Assembly: GCA_022448105.1 (NCBI GenBank)
Contig: JAKVAV010000005.1
Location: 78,272-127,770, forward strand
DNA from: Flavobacteriales bacterium
Lineage (GTDB): Bacteria > Bacteroidota > Bacteroidia > Flavobacteriales_D > Cryomorphaceae
Direction: 5' to 3'
Length of the DNA: 49,499 bases
In this document: positions 17,946 to 25,623 of the stretch, piece after piece
Layout of the letters: each line of letters begins with the position of its first letter
Numbering within the stretch: position 1 is the first letter of the stretch
Translations under genes and position numbers: made by a program
The notes under the pieces: model-generated
What the model saw: the letters and a program-made list of their open reading frames with translations, nothing else
The model's database searches: none
What the model was told of the DNA's origin: nothing

Positions 17946-18688
17946 CCGAACTGCTTTTTAGCTGCGCTCATTTCTGCTATCAAATCAGGGTATTCCTCTG
18001 CTCCATTTCCTACTACCAAGATGTCTGCACCTGCTTCAAATGCTTCAATGGCTGATTCCATGGTTCTAATTCCTCCACCTACAATTATCGGTACAGTGAC
18101 TGATTGAGAGACTTCACTGATCATTTCCGGACTAATGGGTCTGTCAGCACCACTACCACCGTCTAAATAGATGAGTTTTTGACCCATAAATTCTCCTGCT
18201 AGAGCTGTACAAGAGGCAATATTAGGTTTGTTAAAAGGGATTGGTTTAGTGTTGCTTACATACTCTACAGTGGTCGTTTTTCCGCATTCTATTAATAGAT
18301 AGCCCGTTGGTAATACTTCCAAATCAGAGTTTTTGAGAAGTGGAGCCGCGTTTACGTGATGGCCTATTAAATATTCTGGATTGCGACCGCTAATAAGGCT
18401 CAAAAAAAGAATTCCATCAGCCCGATTATCAATTTGCAATGGACTTGACGGAAAAAGAATTACCGGAATTGATGTGACGTCTTTGATTAGTTTTAGTGTA
18501 TCGACTTCGTCATATTTTGTAATTAGGCTTCCACCAAAAAGTAAAAAATCAACGCCTGATTTCTCAGCCTTGTGGACAGTATCAATCAATTGATCTGAAT
18601 CTTGATAGGAGTCAGGATCGATGAGTAGAGCAAACTGCTTCTCATTTCTGGCTTTTGAGGCATTAATATCAGAGAGTAATCCTTTCAT
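17942..18688 (-). CDS. Geranylgeranylglyceryl/heptaprenylglyceryl phosphate synthase family protein
   Basis: A 248-residue TIM barrel with the GGGPS/PcrB hallmarks: ALLIDPDS near residue 20, DFLLFGGSLIT, a substrate loop around YLDGGSGADRPIS, and the phosphate-binding ends VGGGIRTMESA and VVGNGAEEY. The family attaches a long prenyl diphosphate to glycerol-1-phosphate, the first ether bond of archaeal-type lipids; bacterial homologues include PcrB. Prenyl length cannot be read off the sequence by eye. It is coupled by overlap to the ThiE/TenI-like gene, and the phosphopantetheinyl transferase gene lies 14 bases upstream. Confidence 0.9.
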   Translation of the reverse strand: MKGLLSDINASKARNEKQFALLIDPDSYQDSDQLIDTVHKAEKSGVDFLLFGGSLITKYDEVDTLKLIKDVTSIPVILFPSSPLQIDNRADGILFLSLISGRNPEYLIGHHVNAAPLLKNSDLEVLPTGYLLIECGKTTTVEYVSNTKPIPFNKPNIASCTALAGEFMGQKLIYLDGGSGADRPISPEMISEVSQSVTVPIIVGGGIRTMESAIEAFEAGADILVVGNGAEEYPDLIAEMSAAKKQFG

Positions 18689-18702
18689 TCATTCAAATGT
18701 AT

Positions 18703-19311
18703 CTATTCGAGAACATAGGCCAAACTCATATCACCAATAAAGTGTGCCTGCACGCTATGAGTAATCATACTTTTTCCCCTTTCAAGCTTTGCTATCGCGA
18801 TCTTTCTAATCGGGTCGTATGAAACAATATTTATTGAAAGGAATGGAACTCCTGTACCGTAAAGTTTAAAAATAGCTTCTTTAACTGACCAAATAAGGGA
18901 TAAAGAAGCAATTTTAGAACCTGTCCTAATCAATCCAGTTTCCTTGTTTGTAGTAAACTTCGGTTTTATTCGTTTGAGTTTTTCATCAAAATACTGAATA
19001 TCAAGGCCTGAGTCATGTTTCGACAGCAAAACACCCACTGTTTTTCCGCTATGAGAGAAGGAAATTTTTGGACCGTTATACAAATGCGGTTTTCTATTGA
19101 TATAAAAGTCTATCGCCGCGGGATGTGATTGGAGCAACAAGAAGCGTGAAGCAAACCATTGAATAGCTTGCTCAGGATGATTGATGTCTTCTCCTTTTGA
19201 AATTGGGAACTGTTCCCTTAACAATGCACTTCGAAAAAATTCTATATCTTCTTCAATGCTCCAAAGAGCGACTTCGCAAGAATCATGAGATCGGTAATAC
19301 GAAAGTGGCAT
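18703..19311 (-). CDS. 4'-phosphopantetheinyl transferase superfamily protein
   Basis: This family moves the phosphopantetheine arm from CoA to a serine of acyl or peptidyl carrier proteins. The 202-residue, Sfp-like two-domain protein shows ISFSHSGK (84-90), the metal-binding SGLDIQ with Asp104, and WSVKEAIFKLYG (141-152) with catalytic Glu145. The usual GVDIE is GLDIQ here, so one acidic residue is replaced by Gln. It is the first gene of the three-gene minus-strand operon and diverges from ahcY. The target could be the fatty-acid ACP or a secondary-metabolism carrier protein. Confidence 0.88.
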   Translation of the reverse strand: MPLSYYRSHDSCEVALWSIEEDIEFFRSALLREQFPISKGEDINHPEQAIQWFASRFLLLQSHPAAIDFYINRKPHLYNGPKISFSHSGKTVGVLLSKHDSGLDIQYFDEKLKRIKPKFTTNKETGLIRTGSKIASLSLIWSVKEAIFKLYGTGVPFLSINIVSYDPIRKIAIAKLERGKSMITHSVQAHFIGDMSLAYVLE

Positions 19312-19329
19312 TCTCTAAAATTAGTTGAG

Positions 19330-19337
19330 CAAATTTA
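19330..19337 (-). promoter_or_regulatory. Putative -7 box for the PPTase operon
   Basis: The minus strand reads TAAATTTG, a full TAnnTTTG match, 18 bases before the start at 19311. The upstream TTG spacing is too short (13), so only the -7 element is convincing. Confidence 0.4.
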
Positions 19338-19362
19338 AAGCATCAGACATCAAGGTTCTTCG

Positions 19363-19370
19363 TATCTTTG
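19363..19370 (+). promoter_or_regulatory. Putative -7 box for ahcY
   Basis: TATCTTTG is a full TAnnTTTG match, 27 bases before the ATG at 19398. No clear -33 TTG is visible. Confidence 0.45.
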
Positions 19371-19397
19371 CGCCTCAAATTAAAAAGTACACAAAGA

Positions 19398-20708
19398 ATG
19401 AGCAATTCTGCGGAAACACAAAAGTTACCTTACAAGGTTAAAGATATTACCCTCGCAGATTGGGGGCGTAAAGAAATTGAGCTTGCTGAGGCAGAAATGC
19501 CGGGCTTAATGGCGTTGAGAGAAGAGTACGGTGCAAAAAAACCATTAAAAGGCGCTCGTATAGCAGGATGCTTGCATATGACTATTCAAACTGCCGTGCT
19601 TATAGAAACACTAGTTGAGCTTGGAGCAGAAGTTACTTGGTCTAGCTGTAACATTTTTTCAACGCAAGATCAAGCAGCCGCTGCAATTGCAGAAGCCGGA
19701 GTTCCAGTTTATGCATGGAAAGGGATGACCGACGAAGAGTTTGATTGGTGTATAGAACAAACTATAATCTTTCCAGATGGCAAACCGCTCAATATGATTC
19801 TTGACGATGGGGGTGATCTTACCAATATGGTCTTGGATCATTATCCAGAATTGGTAGATGGTATTAAAGGTCTTTCGGAAGAAACTACAACAGGTGTGCA
19901 CAGATTATACGAGCGCATGAGAAATGGGACTTTACCTCTTCCAGCCATAAATGTGAATGACTCGGTAACAAAGTCAAAGTTTGATAACAAATATGGATGC
20001 AAAGAGTCATTGGTAGATGCCATTAGAAGAGCTACGGATGTCATGATGGCTGGTAAAGTAGCCGTGGTTGCTGGGTACGGGGATGTTGGTAAAGGTTCGG
20101 CCGCTTCTTTGAGGGGAGCGGGAGCTCGAGTTATCGTTACTGAAATTGATCCAATCTGTGCTCTTCAAGCTGCCATGGATGGTTTTGAAGTGAAAAAAAT
20201 GATTGACGCAGTGGCTGAGTCAGATATAGTGGTCACAGCAACTGGTAACAAAGACATTATTCGAGAAGAGCACTTCAAAGTGATGAAGGATAAGGCTATC
20301 GTTTGCAACATCGGTCATTTTGACAATGAAATTGATGTGGCTTATCTTAAGGAAAACTGGGAGCACGTCAATGTAAAGCCCCAAGTTGACATGTTTAGAT
20401 TGGGTGGAAAAGATCTGATTTTGCTTGCCGAAGGAAGGTTAGTGAACCTTGGTTGCGCAACTGGTCACCCTTCATTTGTGATGTCAAACTCATTTACCAA
20501 CCAGACTTTGGCTCAAATGGAGTTGTGGAACAACACGGATAGCTATGAAAATAAGGTTTACACCTTGCCAAAGCATCTCGATGAGAAAGTAGCTGTCTTA
20601 CACTTAAGTAAAATAGGTGTAGAGCTGGATAGACTCTCTCAAGAGCAGGCTGATTATATAGGTGTAACTATCGAAGGCCCATATAAGACAGATGAATATC
20701 GATATTAA
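19398..20708 (+). CDS. ahcY: Adenosylhomocysteinase
   Basis: AhcY reversibly cleaves S-adenosylhomocysteine to homocysteine and adenosine, relieving product inhibition of methyltransferases. The 436-residue product has [17 protein letters not shown] near the start, the NAD-binding segment [17 protein letters not shown] and the family's C-terminal KTDEYRY. The ATG at 19398 ([16 protein letters not shown]) fits better than the upstream frame start at 19368, which would overlap the -7 box. The gene stands alone and ends before a very strong terminator. Confidence 0.96.
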   Translation: MSNSAETQKLPYKVKDITLADWGRKEIELAEAEMPGLMALREEYGAKKPLKGARIAGCLHMTIQTAVLIETLVELGAEVTWSSCNIFSTQDQAAAAIAEAGVPVYAWKGMTDEEFDWCIEQTIIFPDGKPLNMILDDGGDLTNMVLDHYPELVDGIKGLSEETTTGVHRLYERMRNGTLPLPAINVNDSVTKSKFDNKYGCKESLVDAIRRATDVMMAGKVAVVAGYGDVGKGSAASLRGAGARVIVTEIDPICALQAAMDGFEVKKMIDAVAESDIVVTATGNKDIIREEHFKVMKDKAIVCNIGHFDNEIDVAYLKENWEHVNVKPQVDMFRLGGKDLILLAEGRLVNLGCATGHPSFVMSNSFTNQTLAQMELWNNTDSYENKVYTLPKHLDEKVAVLHLSKIGVELDRLSQEQADYIGVTIEGPYKTDEYRY

Positions 20709-20722
20709 CTGGTATTTTTCCC

Positions 20723-20756
20723 AAAAAAGAGGGCCGCTTTAAGCGGCCCTCTTTTT
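20723..20756. terminator. Bidirectional intrinsic terminator after ahcY
   Basis: A 16-bp near-perfect inverted repeat with the core AGAGGGCCGCTT and AGCGGCCCTCT is flanked by A6 on the left and T5 on the right. It serves ahcY on the plus strand and the Rieske-like gene on the minus strand. Confidence 0.93.
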
Positions 20757-20768
20757 GAGATCATTTTT

Positions 20769-21233
20769 TCAGTTAAAAACCCTGAGCGTATTATTATTCG
20801 GGTTGAATTGAGTTCTAAACGCTTGCAAAGGAAATTGAGCAGGGCCCTCTACGGCGTTACCCGTGAAAATATCGAATACAGAACCACAGCAGTCCTCGTC
20901 TTTTGCAGTAAGGCCTGATTCCTCCACGTTTACCCTGCATCCCTGCGGTACATTATGGGTACAATGCCTATCATAAGCTACGAATTCATCTAAGTTTACT
21001 CGGTAAATGATTACACCTCTCGAACCTCCTGAGAATGTCATCCATCCACCTGGATTTAAGAGATCCGTAAACTCTGGCAAATCAAGATTTATGGTGAAAT
21101 CAGTCTGAATTCTTGGCACTCTTTCATCTTCATCATCCTCTTTGCATCCAGCGAGAATTAGAAGAGACAAAATGAGCGGAAGACTTCCAATAGTGAGGAC
21201 GCGTTTAAAACTTGTATATCTTCGATTCATCAT
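20769..21233 (-). CDS. Rieske-like lipoprotein with altered cluster motif
   Basis: From the ATG at 21233 the product has 154 residues. A signal ends in LILAGC with lipidatable Cys30 (a clear lipobox), followed by an acidic linker. The rest resembles a Rieske [2Fe-2S] domain: C91-T-H93 and then C115-C116-G-S118-V-F-D, with the downstream GPA..PL pattern. The second ligand pair of a true Rieske site is C-x-x-H; here the His position is Ser118, so a normal cluster is doubtful. Related lipoproteins with a CCGS variant occur in Bacteroidota, as I recall. The start codon overlaps that of the divergent gene. Confidence 0.75.
   Translation of the reverse strand: MMNRRYTSFKRVLTIGSLPLILSLLILAGCKEDDEDERVPRIQTDFTINLDLPEFTDLLNPGGWMTFSGGSRGVIIYRVNLDEFVAYDRHCTHNVPQGCRVNVEESGLTAKDEDCCGSVFDIFTGNAVEGPAQFPLQAFRTQFNPNNNTLRVFN
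21217..21224 (+). promoter_or_regulatory. Putative -7 box (TATCTTCG), plus strand
   Basis: TATCTTCG is one base off TAnnTTTG and ends 7 bases before the ATG at 21232. It lies inside the first codons of the opposite gene. Confidence 0.3.
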
Positions 21234-21546
21234 GATGCAACGCAAAAATACTCTTCGGATTATAATTCTTTTTGCTCTTGTTTTTTCTTTTGGTTCAAGT
21301 GCCTGCGCCCAAACGCAGAAAAAAGTAAAAACAAAAAAGCAATTTAAAGAATTTAAGAAGCTTCAAGAAGAACGGAAAGAGCAAGATGCCGAGGCAATAG
21401 CAAAAGGAATTGAGAAGCACCAAAAGCTACAAACTAAGGAGACTCGAAAGCGGATGAAGCAAAATAAGAAGAAGACAAGACGCATTCGAAAAGATAAGAA
21501 TGCCAATGGCTTTTTAGCGCGATTCTTTACAAAAAAGGGAAGGTAA
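21232..21546 (+). CDS. Small basic exported protein, unknown function
   Basis: The 104-residue product begins with a signal peptide (RIIILFALVFSFGSSACAQ). The mature part is almost entirely charged and helical, very rich in Lys and Arg (KTKKQFKEFKKLQEERKEQ, then KQNKKKTRRIRKDK), likely a single long helix or coiled coil, ending FLARFFTKKGR. No family is recognised. The ATG is at 21232 or the adjacent 21235; the upstream frame to 21142 lies antisense to the Rieske-like gene and is rejected. Confidence 0.65.
   Translation: MMQRKNTLRIIILFALVFSFGSSACAQTQKKVKTKKQFKEFKKLQEERKEQDAEAIAKGIEKHQKLQTKETRKRMKQNKKKTRRIRKDKNANGFLARFFTKKGR
21243..21250 (-). promoter_or_regulatory. Putative -7 box (TATTTTTG), minus strand, for the Rieske-like gene
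   Basis: The minus strand reads TATTTTTG, a full TAnnTTTG match, ending 9 bases before the ATG at 21233. It lies inside the first codons of the plus-strand gene. Confidence 0.4.
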
Positions 21547-21600
21547 CCCCTCGTAGGATTCCTGAGTTGTAAAGATTTGAGAAATCCTTTTTTGACCTTT

Positions 21601-21633
21601 TTTGGTTCGATCATATCAATGACTGTATCTTTA
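21601..21633 (+). promoter_or_regulatory. Candidate promoter for the receptor/secreted protein/PorV-like unit
   Basis: TTTG (21601-21604), 21 bases, then TATCTTTA (21626-21633), last base off consensus. It would give a leader of about 185 bases containing two small hairpins (21645-21662 and 21672-21692). A second candidate, TTG (21752-21754) and TATATTTA (21776-21783), lies nearer the start. The rest of the 279-base gap from 21547 shows no gene. Confidence 0.4.
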
Positions 21634-21825
21634 TGCAAACGAACGAGAGTTTGCTCACTCTCAGCGATATAGTGAAAACGATTCTGTTTCACTTATTATC
21701 AGAAGAATTAAAATTGCGAACAACAACAATTCTGACGAGGGTTTTTTGTCCTTGTCGAAGTGAGCCAAAAAACTATATATTTACGGCCTTGTTGCGAAAA
21801 GTTAAAAATTGTAAACCCGATTTCT

Positions 21826-24800
21826 ATGGTGCGTAACCTCTACCTTTTGGGGTCTCTACTCCTTATATTTTCTACATCATTATTTGCTCAGGTTGGTTCT
21901 GGAACTTTGAAAGGAACCTTGAAGGACGCAGAAACAGGTGAACCCTTACCCTTTGTTAACATTGTGCTCCAACAAGGCGACCGACAGGTTACCGGTAGCG
22001 CTACCGACTTTGATGGTAATTACACGATAAAGCCTATACCCCCAGGAACGTACGATGTACTTGTTTCTTACGTTGGCTACAATGCGAGGAAAATTGAAGG
22101 GGTAGTTATTAATAACAACAAAATCAGCTTCGTTGATATAGAATTGGAGTCTGGTATCAAGCTTGACGAGTTTGAGGTGGTTGAATATACTGTTCCATTA
22201 ATCGATAAAGACGGTGGGTCTTCGGGTGGTACTGTAACTCGTGAGGATATTACCAAAATGCCCGGGCGAGATGCCAATTCTATTGCAGCTACTGTTGGGG
22301 GCGTTCAACAAAATGGCAATGGAACATCTATTCGCGGTGCAAGAGAGGGGAATACTTTCTATTACATTGATGGTATAAAGGTGAGAGGTAATACTAACCT
22401 TCCCAAGGCGGCGATAGAAGAGGTTAACGTAATGACTGGAGGAATCCCCGCGAGTTATGGAGATGCAACTGGAGGAATCATCGCAATTACCACAAGAGGA
22501 GCGAGTAGTACCTGGTTTGGTGGTATCGATGTTATTACATCAGGATTCGCTAATGAAGATGGTGATGGTATCGGTTTGGATCGATACGGACGAACACAAG
22601 TAGAGGCAGTCCTCTCTGGCCCCCTGCTTTGGAAAAAAGATGCTGAAGGAAATAATGAGAGACCATTATTGGGCTTCTTCTTGTCGGCCAACTTTAGGAC
22701 TGCTTTGGACGATAGACCGCTTGCCACAGGGGCATTTAGGTTAAAAGATGACGTGAGAAATCGCTTAGTTAGTGATCCACTTGACTTTGCCATACAAGAG
22801 GGTGTAAATATTTTGGGTGAAGATGGTGTTTTCCTAAACGAGAGTAATGAGTTAGCCCCTGCCATTCAAATACTACCTCAGGTGCAAGTTTTGAGAAATG
22901 CAGAATTTTTAAGATCAAGCGATTGGGAAGAAGTTCCTGCACGTCAGAACGATAGAAGTACAGCAGTGTCTTTGACGACTAAACTTGATGTGGCAACGAC
23001 ACCCAACGTCGATTTATCATTTGGAGGAACTTATGACTGGAGTAGAAACAACAGATGGAGCTACAACAATAGTTTGTTTAATGCGGTAAATAACGGTGAA
23101 GATTTAAGACAAACATTTCGAGTGTTTGGTCGATTCACCCAGAGATTTGCCAACAAGCAAGAAGATAATTCAAGTTTGGTTAAAAATGCGTTCTACTCTC
23201 TTATGGTCGACTATACCCAGAATACGGGAACGACACAAGATTCGAGGCATGAGGACAACTTTTTTGATTACGGTTATGTAGGAAGGTTTGAAACTATAGA
23301 GGCTCCATTTTACGAATTTCTTGAGCAGGACGGAGACTCTATACCTACCACGGGATACTACCAGACCGGTGTTACTCCTCGTCAGGTTCTTTTCACACCA
23401 GGCTCGCAAAATCCAGAATTGGCAGCATATACCTCTGACTTCTATTCTTTTTACGACCAGAATGAAATTCCTGTTGTCACAGGAGACCAAATTGATGCTT
23501 CTGGCGGTTTGAGAAATGGGAGAACTCCGCCTTCAGTTTACAACTTATATAGTCCTATTGGAGTTCCCTTTGGAACGTATCAAACATTCGATATAAACCA
23601 GTTCAGAATAACCGGTTCTGGTTCTGCAGACATTGGTAATCATGCCATCACTTTGGGTTTTGAGTTTGAGCAGTATACCGAAAGGTTTTTCTCCATAGCG
23701 AATATCGGATTATGGAACCTAGCGCGACAGTATTCAAATGCTCATATTAATGAGTTTCAAACTATAGGTTCGTCAGCGCCATCAGACTCAATAACTGGCG
23801 TAATACCTACTTACAATTTGTACAATTTTGATAGAATCAATAGTGCTGACGCACAAACCACTTTTGACAGAAACCTAAGAACCGCCCTGGGTCTAGATCC
23901 AAACGGTACTGACTTTATTTATGTGGATGAATTGGATCCAAGTGTGTTTAGTCTCGATATGTTCAGTGCGGATGAACTGAATGTTTATGTAAACAATAAT
24001 AGTAGAGTAGGATATTATGGTTATGACTATGCCGGCAATCGGCAATCTGGAAGTCGGCCAACCATTGACGACTTCTTCAACCAAACAGACGAAAATGGAA
24101 CCCTCACAAGACCAAGAGGTGCTTTCGAACCCATTTATATTGCTGGCTATGTCATGGATAAGTTCACGTTTGATGACATTATTTTTAATGTAGGGTTGCG
24201 CGTGGATAGATTTGATGCAAATCAACCTGTTCTCAAAGACCAATTTGTGATAGGTGAGGCGTTAACAGTGTCTGATACCAGAACCTTAGGCGAAGGAGGA
24301 AGAGAACTGCCTGAGGCCATACGTCAGCATCCAAATGTGGTAGGTGATGATTGGGTGGTTTATGTGAACGATTTGCAAAATCCTACGGCTATCAACGGGT
24401 ATAGAGATGGGAATACATGGTATAATGCTGAAGGAGTTGCGATTTCAGACCCTAGAGTTATTGCCCCAGCCAGTGGAATAGCACCTCTTCTCGTCGATGC
24501 AAACGCGGTAGGCGAGAATTTATCGGGAAGCGCTTTTGAGGATTATGATCCTCAGTGGAATGTGATGCCTAGAATTTCATTTTCATTCCCAATTTCGGAT
24601 GAAGCAGTATTTTTTGCGCACTATGACATTCTTACTCAAAGACCTATTGGAAATAACATACTCAATCCATGGGATTACCTACTCATTCGTGACGTGGGGC
24701 AAAGGCCAGTTAATAACCCAAATTTGAATCCTACTAGAACGGTTGATTATGAATTGGGATTCCAACAGGTGTTGTCTCGCTCTTCCTCTTTAAAGATTGC

Positions 24801-25620
24801 CGCCTTTTATAGAGAAACTAGAGATGAAATTCAGGTTAGAAATCTTTTGGAAGCTTATCCAGTATCTTACAATTCTTATGATAATTTCGATTTTGGGACA
24901 ATCAAAGGTCTCACATTGACATATGACCTCCGTCGCACTGGTAATGTGACGCTTAATGTTGCATATACTTTGCAATTTGCTTCAGCGACTGGATCAAACT
25001 CCGGCTCAGCACTCAACTTGATTAACTCTGGTGAGCCCAATCTAAGAGTTATTTTCCCTACTTCACGTGATCAAAGACATCTATTGATTACTCGCTTTGA
25101 TTATCGTTATGGCTCGGGTGCCGACTATAACGGTCCAACCATTGGAGGGAAGCAGATTTTGGCAAACACTGGTCTAAACTTGGTAGGGACATTGGGCTCA
25201 GGGACGCCATACTCTCAGCAGCGGTTGGTGACTGGCACACAGCTGATTGGAGGAGGGGGACAGCCTCAATTAGAAGGATCTGTAAATGGCTCTCGCCTAC
25301 CTTGGCAGTTTAATGTGAATGCGCAGTTAGACAAGTCTTGGGAATTAAAGCTTGGAAAGGGTGAAGAAAAGAAATCAGCCTTCTTGAATGCCTACCTACT
25401 GGTAAACAATATATTCAATGTGATGAATGTTACGAGAGTGTTCCGCTTCACTGGGAATCCTGATAATGACGGTTATTTGGATAATCCAAGATTTCAGCCC
25501 GATATCGAAAATCAGATTGATCCGGTTGCATTCCGACAGTTGTATGCTCTAAAAGTGAATGACCCATTTAATTTTTCGGCACCTAGGACCATTCAACTTG
25601 GTTTGAGATTAGATTTTTAA
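21826..25620 (+). CDS. Large TonB-dependent receptor-like outer-membrane protein
   Basis: The ATG at 21826 gives 1264 residues and a clean signal peptide (NLYLLGSLLLIFSTSLFAQ). A carboxypeptidase-regulatory-like domain follows (about 25-110, GTLKDAETGEPLPFVNIVL), then a plug-like domain (about 130-230, with TSIRGAREGNTFYYIDGIKV and the motif TGGIPASYGDATGGIIAI). A very long barrel ends IQLGLRLDF. No SusD-type lipoprotein follows, so this is not a classical glycan utilisation pair. The next gene starts 3 bases after the stop. Its ligand is unknown; it may be a protein-binding partner rather than a nutrient receptor. Confidence 0.88.
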   Translation: MVRNLYLLGSLLLIFSTSLFAQVGSGTLKGTLKDAETGEPLPFVNIVLQQGDRQVTGSATDFDGNYTIKPIPPGTYDVLVSYVGYNARKIEGVVINNNKISFVDIELESGIKLDEFEVVEYTVPLIDKDGGSSGGTVTREDITKMPGRDANSIAATVGGVQQNGNGTSIRGAREGNTFYYIDGIKVRGNTNLPKAAIEEVNVMTGGIPASYGDATGGIIAITTRGASSTWFGGIDVITSGFANEDGDGIGLDRYGRTQVEAVLSGPLLWKKDAEGNNERPLLGFFLSANFRTALDDRPLATGAFRLKDDVRNRLVSDPLDFAIQEGVNILGEDGVFLNESNELAPAIQILPQVQVLRNAEFLRSSDWEEVPARQNDRSTAVSLTTKLDVATTPNVDLSFGGTYDWSRNNRWSYNNSLFNAVNNGEDLRQTFRVFGRFTQRFANKQEDNSSLVKNAFYSLMVDYTQNTGTTQDSRHEDNFFDYGYVGRFETIEAPFYEFLEQDGDSIPTTGYYQTGVTPRQVLFTPGSQNPELAAYTSDFYSFYDQNEIPVVTGDQIDASGGLRNGRTPPSVYNLYSPIGVPFGTYQTFDINQFRITGSGSADIGNHAITLGFEFEQYTERFFSIANIGLWNLARQYSNAHINEFQTIGSSAPSDSITGVIPTYNLYNFDRINSADAQTTFDRNLRTALGLDPNGTDFIYVDELDPSVFSLDMFSADELNVYVNNNSRVGYYGYDYAGNRQSGSRPTIDDFFNQTDENGTLTRPRGAFEPIYIAGYVMDKFTFDDIIFNVGLRVDRFDANQPVLKDQFVIGEALTVSDTRTLGEGGRELPEAIRQHPNVVGDDWVVYVNDLQNPTAINGYRDGNTWYNAEGVAISDPRVIAPASGIAPLLVDANAVGENLSGSAFEDYDPQWNVMPRISFSFPISDEAVFFAHYDILTQRPIGNNILNPWDYLLIRDVGQRPVNNPNLNPTRTVDYELGFQQVLSRSSSLKIAAFYRETRDEIQVRNLLEAYPVSYNSYDNFDFGTIKGLTLTYDLRRTGNVTLNVAYTLQFASATGSNSGSALNLINSGEPNLRVIFPTSRDQRHLLITRFDYRYGSGADYNGPTIGGKQILANTGLNLVGTLGSGTPYSQQRLVTGTQLIGGGGQPQLEGSVNGSRLPWQFNVNAQLDKSWELKLGKGEEKKSAFLNAYLLVNNIFNVMNVTRVFRFTGNPDNDGYLDNPRFQPDIENQIDPVAFRQLYALKVNDPFNFSAPRTIQLGLRLDF

Positions 25621-25623
25621 AGA

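Noticed and set aside
22455-22865. 136-codon minus-strand frame inside the large receptor gene
   Set aside because: Lies antisense to the conserved plug region; low-complexity composition and no promoter.
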